DNA of 8,344 nucleotides from an uncultured Clostridia bacterium (GCA_945950065.1 CAMFGQ010000058.1:1-8344), one strand, 5' to 3'. Positions 1 to 7,103 are shown, numbered from the stretch's first letter. Numbers and translations: made by a program. The notes: a model not told the origin generated them from the letters alone.

Positions 1-88
1 AGGCAAGAGAACCAGTTGACATGTTGGTGATGCGGCGTACACCATCTACATCTTCTGAGGTGCCGCCACCAGTAACCAGGATTTTCAC
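1..88 (-). CDS. coaB: Phosphopantothenate--cysteine ligase (CoaB), N-terminal fragment, runs off the window
   Basis: Only the first 29 codons are present and the gene continues beyond base 1. The start is GTG at 86-88, with AAAGGA at 96-101 seven bases upstream. The translation has a glycine-rich loop (ILVTGGGTSE, residues 3-12), then VRRITNMSTG at residues 17-26. This matches the start of stand-alone CoaB proteins, which usually read ILVTSGGTxE..DxVRxITNxSTGxLG. CoaB joins 4'-phosphopantothenate to cysteine using a nucleotide triphosphate, in the cytoplasm, on the way to coenzyme A. Because the protein begins directly with the CoaB motif, it is probably the separate CoaB type and not the CoaBC fusion, where a decarboxylase domain comes first. 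It overlaps the ftsY stop by four bases (GTGA), so it is probably the next gene of the same operon. The call rests on a short stretch. Confidence 0.75.
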   Translation of the reverse strand, partial: MKILVTGGGTSEDVDGVRRITNMSTGSLA

Positions 89-1002
89 TGACCATTCCTT
101 TCAAAGATGCCTTTGACGAAGTACTCTGGATCAAAGACAGCAATATCTTCTAGTTGTTCCCCCAAGGTCATAAAATACACAGGAAGATCTAATTGATCCT
201 TAATGGCGAAAACAAAGCCGCCTTTACTGGAGCCATCCAGTTTGGTTAAGATTAGGCCATCAATCTCTGCGTACTCTTTAAATAGATTGGCTTGAATCAG
301 GGCATTTTGGCCTGTGGTGGCATCCAGGACAAGAAGAGTCATGATGTCTTCTTCCTTGTATTCACGATGGATGATTTTTGAGATTTTACCAAGTTCCATC
401 ATGAGATTCTTTTTGTTGTGAAGTCTTCCTGCACTATCACAAATGAGAACATCGACATTTCTACTTTTAGCAGCTTGAATACCATCATAAATCACACTGG
501 CAGGATCACTGCCCTCTTTATGGCGGATCATGTCTACACCTGCACGCTCAGCCCAAATCCCTAGTTGGTCAATGGCAGCTGCACGGAAGGTATCTGCCGC
601 AGCCAGGAGGACATGGTGGCCATGGCTTTTCAGTAGATGAGTAAGTTTGCCAATGGAGGTAGTTTTACCAGCTCCATTGACACCGATGATCAGAATGATT
701 TTAGGTGGGTTTTCTAGATCGAGTTTCTTATCTGAGCTGATTTTTGAAATGAGAATTTCTTCCAAGAGTGGCTTTACCTGAGAAGGTTCAGAAAGCATTC
801 TTTCATAGACTTCATTTCTTAACTCAGTCAAGACACTATCGGTGGTTTCAAAACCTAAGTCAGCCAGGATAAGGATTTCCTCTAGTTCTTCAAAAAACTC
901 ATCATCCACAGCATCATAAAAGCCAAAGAGCTTATCCATTTGGGTGGCCAGATTCTTACTGGTTTTGGTCAATGATTCTTTAAAGCGTTCAAATAATGTC
1001 AT
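85..1002 (-). CDS. ftsY: Signal recognition particle receptor FtsY
   Basis: FtsY is the membrane-associated GTPase that docks SRP-bound ribosomes at the SecYEG translocon and pairs with Ffh. The 305-residue protein is a compact NG-type receptor without the long acidic A domain of E. coli. Residues 1-15 (MTLFERFKESLTKTS) look like the basic amphipathic lipid-binding helix, and the helical N domain runs to about residue 95. The GTPase motifs are P-loop GVNGAGKTT (107-115), DTFRAAA (137-143), DSAGR (189-193), TKLDG (253-257) and a closing LGEQLEDIAVF stretch (280-290). Serine replaces the usual threonine of DTAGR, and SSKGG stands where TAKGG is usual. The ATG overlaps the smc stop as ATGA, with GGAGGA at 1006-1011 upstream, so translation is probably coupled to smc. 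The stop overlaps the coaB start. smc-ftsY adjacency is common in Firmicutes. Confidence 0.97.
   Translation of the reverse strand: MTLFERFKESLTKTSKNLATQMDKLFGFYDAVDDEFFEELEEILILADLGFETTDSVLTELRNEVYERMLSEPSQVKPLLEEILISKISSDKKLDLENPPKIILIIGVNGAGKTTSIGKLTHLLKSHGHHVLLAAADTFRAAAIDQLGIWAERAGVDMIRHKEGSDPASVIYDGIQAAKSRNVDVLICDSAGRLHNKKNLMMELGKISKIIHREYKEEDIMTLLVLDATTGQNALIQANLFKEYAEIDGLILTKLDGSSKGGFVFAIKDQLDLPVYFMTLGEQLEDIAVFDPEYFVKGIFERNGQ
96..101 (-). promoter_or_regulatory. Ribosome binding site of coaB
   Basis: AAAGGA lies seven bases before the GTG at 86-88, inside the last codons of ftsY. It is the evidence for the GTG start of the partial gene, since no ATG is available near the recognisable N-terminal motif. 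Confidence 0.65.
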
Positions 1003-4000
1003 TCTTCCTCCATTTTTAACGACACAAGGGTTGAAATTCCCTTTTCTTCCATGGATACACCATAGAGTGCATTGGCAAACTCCATGGTTCCTTTACGGTG
1101 TGTAATTAAGATAAATTGACTTCCTACAGAAAAATCTTCAAGGAAGGTACCAAAACGCTGAATGTTGATGTCATCCAATGCTGCCTCAATCTCATCCAGT
1201 ACGTAGAAGGGTGCTGGTTTGGTCTTTAGCACAGCAAAGAGAAGGGCAATGGCAGTCAATGCCTTTTCTCCCCCACTGAGGAGATTCATATGCTGGAGTT
1301 TCTTTCCAGGAGGTGATGCCAAAATCAAAATATCAGAGCCCAGAACATCCTCTGGATCTTCCAACAAAATATCTCCCTGTCCACCCCGGAAGAGATTGCT
1401 AAAGATCTCTTTGAAGTTCTCACGAATGGCCACAAAGGTTTCACTAAAGTCTTGACGCATTCGCTTCTCAAGCGAGTTCATGGTGCTCTCAATGTCCTTC
1501 TTACTTGCCTCAACATCGCGCAGTTGTTCGGTAAGAAACTGATAGCGTTCATCGACTTCTTGGAATTCCTGTGGCGCTTGCAGATTCACAGGCTCTAGGT
1601 TAATCATGGCTTGGCGTATCTTTTTACGCTGACTACGGGGTTCATCACAGCTTATGCCAAGGTCCTTGACCTGAAGCATACTGAGTTCATAGCGTTCCCA
1701 GATTTCAGCTGTCAGACCGTTCATACGTTCTTCTAGACGGCTATGCTGCACTTCCTTTTTACTGATCTGATCCTTTAACTGGAGGAAGCGTTCTTCCTCC
1801 TCTTCCCGACTTCGCTGCAGTTCCATAATCTCTGTTCGGAAGCTATCCAGTTCTCTTTTGATGCCCATGGCCTTTTCATCTAGCTCTTTGATTTCTAGGA
1901 GAATGCTGCTATGGGCTTCACGCTCTTCATCCAGTTCTTCTTGGAGCTTCTTCGCTTCTTGTTCTGTGAGCTTGCGCTGCTCCATCAGAAGCTTGTTCTT
2001 CTTTTCAATGTCTTCCCTACGCTTATAGTAAGCTTCCAGGGATTCTTTCCATCTTCTCTTTTCTTCCTCGAGTCTAGCTTCATCCAGCTGAAGCGCCATA
2101 TAGTCTTCAAAGAGACTACTGCTCTCTTCAGGAAGATCCTCAGGTACTTTATCTTCTAGTTCTTCTTCGAGAAGGAGAAGCTTTGCTAGTTCTTTCTTAT
2201 TCTTTTCTAACTCTTTTTCAAGGAGATCTCTCTGTCCCTCATCAGCCCCCATGGTCTCTTTCATCTGGTTTTCTCTAAAGAGAAGGAGACTTTCTCTTCC
2301 AGAAAGTTCATGAAGCTTTCCTTCCAGTCCCTTAATCTCACCTTGAAGAGAGTCCTCCTGCGCCTTCCAAGACTCTCGGTTCTTCTCCAGCTGTCCTAGC
2401 AGGACATTCTTTTCTTCAAGCTCTTTTTCAAGGCTTTCTTTTTCAAGAAGCAGTTTCTCTCTTTCTTCCCTAGCTTCATGGAGGTTCAGAGAGATTTCCA
2501 GAGGACTGGCAGTCTGAAGGCTACCGTAGTAAAAGCCTTTTTCAAGTCGTTGGCCTGCTAAGGTAACACGAATCGCCTCTTCAGGTCCAGCTAAAGCATC
2601 TTCAAGGTTTTCATAGACCAAGATGGAGCTTAACAGATGCTCTTGGATCGCTCCAGTTCCTTTGACAAATTCTGCCAGAGTACCAAGGCTCTTGGGATCA
2701 TGACTCTTTGGGAAAGATGCATGAGCATAGAGCAGATTGATGGGATAAGAAGCTACCTTATCTTGCCACTGTTCAGGGGCAGTAGCCGTCATATCCAGGC
2801 CATAGAGGCCTTGACCTAGAGCAGCTTCTAGAGCTCTTTCATAGCCTTTTTTGGGTTTTAGTTTTCGCAGGATAAGTTCTCCACCAAGGGCAGATTTTCC
2901 TTCTTCTAGATCCTGGAGGCTTTCTTTTTCCCAGCTTTCATAGAGCTGAATGTTTTTATCTAAAGAGCTGAGGTGAGACTGTAATTCAGCTATCCTTGTC
3001 TTGGCATAGCTACGTTCTTCTTCAGCTTCTTTGAGTTCTCTTGTTAATTCAGTGCCTTCTCGTCTATGACGAAGACTTTTTCTCTCAAGGCTGGACTTTT
3101 CCTTTTGTAGGTCTTCTTTTTCTTCTAGAAGGGCTTTCTTGTCTTCAAGGAGGCTTTGTTCTTCCCTCAAGAGTTTGTCTTGTCGCGCCACCACTTCACC
3201 TAGACGAGTCCCTTTGTGCAAGGCCTCGGTTTCTAGGCGTTGTTTCTGTAAGCGAAGGTTTTCTTTGCGCTGTTCAAGCTCTTCCATGGTCTTGCCACGA
3301 AGACTTTCTTCACGGCGCTGCTGATCCAGTCTGTCTTTTGCAACAAGGGATTTCTCTTTAACTTGGCTCAGTTTCTCTTCACTGGCTGTTAGTTTATCCT
3401 TTAGCTCTGTTTCTTCTTCAGGATCAATCTGTCCTTCTTCTTGTAGAGAGGAGAGTTCCCTTCGTAGATGAGCTTGTCGCTCTTCTTTTACCCTGATGTC
3501 CACATAGGCTTCATCACGGGTTTTTGTTTTTTCCCTGAGGAGATCTTGAAGAAGATCAAACTGTTGTTGAGAGCTTTCGCTTTTTTCTTCGAGTTCTCTA
3601 CGTTTCTCTAGAGCTTCTTCACGTTTCTGGGACACATGGTGAAGTGTATAGTTGAGGCGTCCTAGTTCTCTGGAGAGTTCTTCTTGCTGCTCTTCATAGC
3701 GACGGTAATCAAGATGAGTATAGTAGAGGTCCATCTCCTTTGCGCGTCTGGAGAGATCAAGATACTGGAGGGCCTTCTCTTTTTCCACGAGTAAAGGCTC
3801 TCTTCGTTCTTCCAGTTCCCCCACAATGTCCATCATGCGTAGATAGTGATCCTCTACACGAAGGAGCCTCCTTCTTGCCTCTTCCTTCTTATAGTGGAGC
3901 AGGCTGATGCCTGAGGCTTCTTCAAAGATCTTTCTTCGTTCTTCTTTATTTTCCTTTAAGATGTCATCAATGTCCCCCTGACTAATCAGAGAGTAGCCAC

Positions 4001-4406
4001 TGACACCAATGGCTGTATCCATAAAGAGCTGACGCAGGTCTTTCAGGCGTACAGCTTGGGAATTGATTTTGTAGGTGGATTCGCCACTACGGTGGAGAAT
4101 CCGTTCAATGCTGAGCTCTTCCAGTCCTCCTGGTGAGAGTTCTTTGGCATCAGAAAAAATCAGGCGTACCGAAGCAAGATTCTGAGCAGAACGATGCTTG
4201 GTCCCTGAAAAGATAACATCTTCCATACGGCGAGCACGTAAAGTGGAGCTACTTTGCTCCCCTAGCACCCAGCGAATGGCGTCGATGATGTTGCTTTTTC
4301 CACACCCATTGGGGCCAACAATACAGGTGACCCCATCTAAAAAGTCGATGTGTGTACGATCGGCAAAGGATTTAAATCCTTTCAGTTCGATTGATTTGAG
4401 AAACAC
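999..4406 (-). CDS. smc: Chromosome condensation and segregation ATPase SMC
   Basis: SMC dimers form the ring of the bacterial condensin that organises and separates sister chromosomes, normally with ScpA and ScpB (not in this window). The 1135-residue protein shows the full layout. The N-terminal ATPase half has the opening LKSIELKGFKSFAD and Walker A GPNGCGKS (31-38), with YSLISQGDIDDIL at 138-150. A first coiled coil spans about 175-505, a central hinge about 510-640, and a second coiled coil about 645-935. The C-terminal half has the LSGGEKALTA signature (1043-1052), Walker B FYVLDEIEAALDD (1067-1079) and ITHRKGTME (1101-1109). The start is GTG at 4404-4406, chosen because it gives the family-typical MFLKSIELKG end and follows AGGAGG. 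At 1135 residues it is somewhat short against about 1170-1190. The hinge is compact and diverged: the paired glycines usual at its end are replaced by KGFYYGSL (623-630). It lies eight bases after the radical SAM gene and overlaps ftsY by four. Confidence 0.98.
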   Translation of the reverse strand: MFLKSIELKGFKSFADRTHIDFLDGVTCIVGPNGCGKSNIIDAIRWVLGEQSSSTLRARRMEDVIFSGTKHRSAQNLASVRLIFSDAKELSPGGLEELSIERILHRSGESTYKINSQAVRLKDLRQLFMDTAIGVSGYSLISQGDIDDILKENKEERRKIFEEASGISLLHYKKEEARRRLLRVEDHYLRMMDIVGELEERREPLLVEKEKALQYLDLSRRAKEMDLYYTHLDYRRYEEQQEELSRELGRLNYTLHHVSQKREEALEKRRELEEKSESSQQQFDLLQDLLREKTKTRDEAYVDIRVKEERQAHLRRELSSLQEEGQIDPEEETELKDKLTASEEKLSQVKEKSLVAKDRLDQQRREESLRGKTMEELEQRKENLRLQKQRLETEALHKGTRLGEVVARQDKLLREEQSLLEDKKALLEEKEDLQKEKSSLERKSLRHRREGTELTRELKEAEEERSYAKTRIAELQSHLSSLDKNIQLYESWEKESLQDLEEGKSALGGELILRKLKPKKGYERALEAALGQGLYGLDMTATAPEQWQDKVASYPINLLYAHASFPKSHDPKSLGTLAEFVKGTGAIQEHLLSSILVYENLEDALAGPEEAIRVTLAGQRLEKGFYYGSLQTASPLEISLNLHEAREEREKLLLEKESLEKELEEKNVLLGQLEKNRESWKAQEDSLQGEIKGLEGKLHELSGRESLLLFRENQMKETMGADEGQRDLLEKELEKNKKELAKLLLLEEELEDKVPEDLPEESSSLFEDYMALQLDEARLEEEKRRWKESLEAYYKRREDIEKKNKLLMEQRKLTEQEAKKLQEELDEEREAHSSILLEIKELDEKAMGIKRELDSFRTEIMELQRSREEEEERFLQLKDQISKKEVQHSRLEERMNGLTAEIWERYELSMLQVKDLGISCDEPRSQRKKIRQAMINLEPVNLQAPQEFQEVDERYQFLTEQLRDVEASKKDIESTMNSLEKRMRQDFSETFVAIRENFKEIFSNLFRGGQGDILLEDPEDVLGSDILILASPPGKKLQHMNLLSGGEKALTAIALLFAVLKTKPAPFYVLDEIEAALDDINIQRFGTFLEDFSVGSQFILITHRKGTMEFANALYGVSMEEKGISTLVSLKMEEE
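1006..1011 (-). promoter_or_regulatory. Ribosome binding site of ftsY
   Basis: GGAGGA sits inside the final smc codons, only three bases before the ATG at 1000-1002. The spacing is short but the site is strong, and the ATGA overlap supports termination-reinitiation coupling. Confidence 0.65.
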
Positions 4407-4410
4407 AGAT

Positions 4411-4416
4411 CCTCCT
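4411..4416 (-). promoter_or_regulatory. Ribosome binding site of smc, overlapping the upstream stop codon
   Basis: A perfect AGGAGG shares bases with the TAG stop (4415-4417) of the radical SAM gene and lies four bases before the smc GTG. The arrangement places terminating ribosomes on the smc initiation site. The spacing is shorter than the usual five to nine bases. Confidence 0.7.
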
Positions 4417-5416
4417 AGTAGATGGAAAAATAGCGATCTTGATGAAGGAATCCATAGCGTTTTATTTTTTCATCCAGTGTATAGTGTAGGGTTTTCCCCT
4501 GTTTCTGTAGACGGAGTAGATTTTCTTTTTTGTTCCCAAGAAGAAGGGACTCATCCCTAGGATGAAGCACAATCTCCAAGGGTCCATTTAGCTTAGCTAA
4601 TTTCTTATAGAACATGCGGCTCAGCACAAGACTTTTCAGCGCAGGATGATAAGGTCCAGCAACAACGGAATCGAGAAAGTCAGGTGCCTCTGAATAAAGA
4701 CCACAACGAATGACAGGAATATGAGCCTCCATAAAGAGGGCCAGTACATCTGCACAGACCTCAATGGTTTCTTCTAAACTCCAGGGATAATAGCTTCCCT
4801 TCTCCATCATTTGCTCAAGACCCGTGCAACGAAGGACAAGGGTAGGATAAATCCTCACAAAATCAGGCCGTAGCGCAATCATTTTTTCAGCAGTAAAGAT
4901 GGCTGAGTCATAATGATCTTCGGGTAAGCCAATCATCATCTGCATGCCAAGCTCCAAATTGCTCCCTGCAATGAGATTGGCTGCACGAATGACATCAATC
5001 AGGCCATGTCCACGTTTACTCGCACGGAGTACTTTGGGGTCTAAGGACTGGACGCCAAGTTCAATGGCACTAAGGGTAAAGTTGTTATAGAAGTTCATCT
5101 TTTCACTGCTCAGCGCATCAGGTCGTGTGGAAAAGCGAATGCCTTCAATGCCATGCTTACCTACATAGTCCTGAGCAATAGAAAGATAAAATTCCTGTAT
5201 TTCTAGAGGTAGCGCACTAAAACTACCACCAAAAAAAGCGATCTCTTTTCTTGTTTCTTCCTTTTGGGTAGAAAGATAAGCTTCAATGGCCTGATGGATT
5301 TCTTCTTCAGAAGGATTACCTGGATCACCCGTAATCAGACACTGATCACAGTAGACACATTGATGGGGGCATCCCCTATGTGAAAGAAAGATGGGAATGT
5401 TACTATGCTCCTTCAC
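4415..5416 (-). CDS. Elp3-like radical SAM protein of unknown substrate (rnc-smc neighbour)
   Basis: This is a predicted cytoplasmic radical S-adenosylmethionine enzyme of 333 residues. The cluster motif CPHQCVYC (Cys 16, 20, 23) is followed by FGGSF (62-66), STRPDAL (96-102), ELGVQS (119-124), MIGLP (161-165), VRIYPTLVL (187-195) and IPVIRCGL (233-240). These fit the Elp3/HemN-like radical SAM fold. A late VVAGPYHPALKSLV stretch (252-265) is typical of the bacterial Elp3-like group. No GNAT acetyltransferase domain follows, so it is not a full Elp3. The longest frame would begin at 5491 inside rnc, but AAAGGAGG (5423-5430) six bases before the GTG at 5414-5416 decides for the shorter start, which leaves the usual short lead before the cluster. 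It overlaps rnc by 14 bases and is followed by smc after eight. From memory, related genes often sit between rnc and smc in Clostridia; the substrate is not known to me. A role in RNA modification is only a guess from the Elp3 relationship. Confidence 0.88.
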   Translation of the reverse strand: MKEHSNIPIFLSHRGCPHQCVYCDQCLITGDPGNPSEEEIHQAIEAYLSTQKEETRKEIAFFGGSFSALPLEIQEFYLSIAQDYVGKHGIEGIRFSTRPDALSSEKMNFYNNFTLSAIELGVQSLDPKVLRASKRGHGLIDVIRAANLIAGSNLELGMQMMIGLPEDHYDSAIFTAEKMIALRPDFVRIYPTLVLRCTGLEQMMEKGSYYPWSLEETIEVCADVLALFMEAHIPVIRCGLYSEAPDFLDSVVAGPYHPALKSLVLSRMFYKKLAKLNGPLEIVLHPRDESLLLGNKKENLLRLQKQGKTLHYTLDEKIKRYGFLHQDRYFSIY

Positions 5417-6071
5417 CAAGTGCCTCCTTTGCAGCTTGCCTTTGGGCTTCCCGTTTGCTTTTTCCTTCACCCTGTGCAACGCATTGTCCATCTAAGTAAA
5501 GTCCCATAATAAACCTTCGATCATGGGGAGGTCCATAGCTTTCCATGAGTTCATAACGAATGCTACGACCTTCTTTTTGAGCTTGAATTTGTAGAAGGCT
5601 TTTGTAGTCAACATAGCCATTGCCTTGGCGAATGAGATCAATGTCTTCTTGAAACCAGTGAAGGAAAAATTCCCTTGCTGCATCCAGACCAAGATCCATA
5701 AAGAGAGCACCCATAAAGGCTTCAAAGGCATCACTCAGGGTGGAGTTTCGCTTACGTCCACCGGAGCCTTCTTCTCCTCTACCTAGAAGCAAGTGGTCCT
5801 GGATTTTTAGTTTTCTGGCCATTTTGGCAAGGGCGCCTTCATTGACCATGGCAGCTCTCAGCCGACTCAGTTCTCCTTCTCGCTCTTTTAAATGCAAAAA
5901 TAAGTATTCACTCACAATCAGATCAAGAACAGCATCCCCTAAAAACTCAAAGCGTTGGTTATTAAAGGGCAGTTCAGGATGTTCATTTTGATAGGATGGA
6001 TGAATCATGGAGACATTGTAGAGATCAATGTCCCTGTAGTTAATCTTCAGATGTTCCAGGTACTTCTTCAC
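5403..6071 (-). CDS. rnc: Ribonuclease III
   Basis: RNase III cuts double-stranded RNA, mainly in rRNA precursor processing and turnover of structured mRNA, as a homodimer in the cytoplasm. The 222-residue product has the usual length. The catalytic domain carries the signature RFEFLGDAVLDL with acidic residues Glu42 and Asp46, and the second acidic pair in SDAFEAFMGAL with Asp114 and Glu117. A double-stranded RNA binding domain follows at about 155-220, starting DYKSLLQIQAQ and ending with the GKSKREAQRQAA helix. The signature reads NNQRFEF where NERLEF is common, so glutamine stands at the first acidic position; this position varies in the family. The longest frame starts at 6152, but AAAGGTG at 6077-6083 lies five bases before GTG 6069-6071, giving MKKYLEHL as N-terminus. 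It overlaps plsX by 32 bases and the radical SAM gene by 14, so it is probably translationally coupled to both. Confidence 0.96.
   Translation of the reverse strand: MKKYLEHLKINYRDIDLYNVSMIHPSYQNEHPELPFNNQRFEFLGDAVLDLIVSEYLFLHLKEREGELSRLRAAMVNEGALAKMARKLKIQDHLLLGRGEEGSGGRKRNSTLSDAFEAFMGALFMDLGLDAAREFFLHWFQEDIDLIRQGNGYVDYKSLLQIQAQKEGRSIRYELMESYGPPHDRRFIMGLYLDGQCVAQGEGKSKREAQRQAAKEALGEGA
5423..5430 (-). promoter_or_regulatory. Ribosome binding site fixing the start of the radical SAM gene
   Basis: AAAGGAGG within the rnc 3' end lies six bases before GTG 5414-5416. This near-perfect site sets the start there and removes the 25 extra residues of the longest frame, which would read through the RNase III C-terminus in another phase. 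Confidence 0.8.
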
Positions 6072-7050
6072 GGTGACACCTTTCTTCAATGGCTGCCTCC
6101 AGTACAGGCAGCATACCGCTTTCAACATATTTGGCAAGGAAAAGCACAGCATTCATGATGGCTCTTTCATCACTGCTCCCATGAGCCTTCACTAAATATC
6201 CCTTTACGCCCAGTAGGGGTGCTCCTCCGTATTCTTTATAATCAAAGGTTCTCATAAGTCCCTTTAATTGGTCTTTTAAAAGAAGGGCTCCAATTTTTCC
6301 TTTAAAGGAGGAAAGAAATTGTTCTTTTAATAAATTCCCATAGCTCTTAATCATGCCCTCAGCAAATTTCAGGATCACATTGCCTGTAAAACCATCGGTG
6401 ACGATGACATCAGCCTTTCCTTCAGGAATGTCTCTGCCCTCAATACTACCAATGAAGTTAATGGGTAAGGTTTCCAGAAGTGGAAAACTATCGCGAACCA
6501 GCTGATTGCCTTTACCTGCTTCTTCTCCAATGTTGACGATGGCTACACTAGGATTGGGCGTCCCTAATACTCTTTCTTTATAGAGGCTCCCCATAAGAGC
6601 AAAGTCACTAAGAGAGCTAGGCTTTACATCGGCATTGGCACCTGCATCAAGGAGTAAACTCATTCCTTTAACAGAAGGAAAAGGAATCGCTAAGGCAGGA
6701 CGCTCCATGCCAGCAAGTCTTCCTACACGAAGTAAACCACCTGCTAGGAGTGCTCCACTGTTTCCAGCAGAGAGAAAGCCGTCAATCTTACCTTCTTTTA
6801 AATCTAAAAGTCCTCTGACCATGGAGGCATCTCTCTTTTTACGAATCGCATCTACAGGAACATCACTTCCTGTGATGATTTCGGTGCAATTCTCTATTTC
6901 CATGGTGCAGTTGGGATCAAAAGCAAGAATGTCTTCTTTCTTTCCATACAGGACAAAGTGAGCATCCAGTCTCTCTTTTGCAGCATAGACACCCTTTAGG
7001 ATTTCTACAGGAGCATGATCCCCACCATGTACATCAATTCCAAGGCGCAT
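6040..7050 (-). CDS. plsX: Phosphate acyltransferase PlsX
   Basis: PlsX makes acyl-phosphate from acyl-ACP and phosphate; PlsY then uses it to acylate glycerol-3-phosphate, the first step of phospholipid synthesis in most Gram-positive bacteria. It is a peripheral membrane enzyme. The 336-residue product has the family length and motifs: GIDVHGGDHAP (4-14), FLSAGNSGA (92-100), LLDAGAN (133-139), NIGEEAGKGN (173-182), EGRDIPEGKADVIVTDGFTGN in the 204-224 region, and YGGAPLLGVKG (274-284). The N-terminal motif has DVHGGD where DAMGGD is usual. A GTG at 7054-7056 is in frame, but it overlaps the AAAGGAGG site at 7056-7063. That site is ideally spaced for ATG 7048-7050, so the ATG is chosen. plsX is the first gene of the operon, behind its own promoter. 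No fapR, rpmF, fab or acpP gene is next to it here. Confidence 0.97.
   Translation of the reverse strand: MRLGIDVHGGDHAPVEILKGVYAAKERLDAHFVLYGKKEDILAFDPNCTMEIENCTEIITGSDVPVDAIRKKRDASMVRGLLDLKEGKIDGFLSAGNSGALLAGGLLRVGRLAGMERPALAIPFPSVKGMSLLLDAGANADVKPSSLSDFALMGSLYKERVLGTPNPSVAIVNIGEEAGKGNQLVRDSFPLLETLPINFIGSIEGRDIPEGKADVIVTDGFTGNVILKFAEGMIKSYGNLLKEQFLSSFKGKIGALLLKDQLKGLMRTFDYKEYGGAPLLGVKGYLVKAHGSSDERAIMNAVLFLAKYVESGMLPVLEAAIEERCHREEVPGTSED
6077..6083 (-). promoter_or_regulatory. Ribosome binding site fixing the start of rnc
   Basis: AAAGGTG inside the plsX 3' end stands five bases before GTG 6069-6071. The site and the resulting family-typical length favour this start over the ATG at 6150-6152, which would add 27 residues unlike RNase III. 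Confidence 0.7.
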
Positions 7051-7055
7051 AAGCA

Positions 7056-7063
7056 CCTCCTTT
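7056..7063 (-). promoter_or_regulatory. Ribosome binding site of plsX
   Basis: AAAGGAGG is five bases before ATG 7048-7050. It overlaps the upstream in-frame GTG at 7054-7056, which rules that codon out as the start. Confidence 0.85.
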
Positions 7064-7072
7064 CATCTCACG

Positions 7073-7102
7073 AGTATACCATAAAGTGAAGCGCTATGGT
7101 AA
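7073..7102 (-). promoter_or_regulatory. Predicted promoter of the plsX-rnc-smc-ftsY operon
   Basis: The -10 box is TATACT (7073-7078), preceded by TGG (7079-7081), which makes an extended -10 element. TTACCA (7097-7102) is a four-of-six match to the -35 consensus at 18-bp spacing. Transcription would start near 7066, giving a leader of roughly 16 nt that holds little more than the plsX ribosome binding site. The next ATG downstream is plsX. The elements are read by eye and not scored. Confidence 0.6.
7077..7101. repeat. Inverted repeat overlapping the plsX promoter, possible operator
   Basis: The arms TACCATA (7077-7083) and TATGGTA (7095-7101) are perfect 7-bp complements separated by 11 bp. 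One arm overlaps the -10 region and its TGn extension, and the other the -35 box, so a bound dimer would cover the promoter. It does not resemble the FapR box I know from Bacillus (TTAGTACCT-type) or the FabT box of streptococci. Function as an operator is inference. Confidence 0.4.
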
Positions 7103-7103
7103 A

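Noticed and set aside
1219..3361. Plus-strand open frames inside smc (for example 1219-1455, 1911-2159, 3041-3361)
   Set aside because: They are antisense shadows of a Glu/Lys/Leu-rich coiled coil. They have no ribosome binding site with a family-like product, and the opposite strand encodes a clear SMC.
5492..5734. Minus-strand 80-codon frame inside rnc
   Set aside because: It lies in another phase within the RNase III catalytic domain, and the translation shows no recognisable motif.
5740..6961. Plus-strand frames opposite rnc and plsX (5740-5991, 5955-6158, 6635-6961)
   Set aside because: All are antisense to strongly conserved genes, with compositions typical of shadow frames.
999..7050. 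A new defence or mobile system
   Set aside because: All genes are recognisable housekeeping families in a conserved order, with no transposase, integrase, toxin-antitoxin pair or CRISPR repeats.
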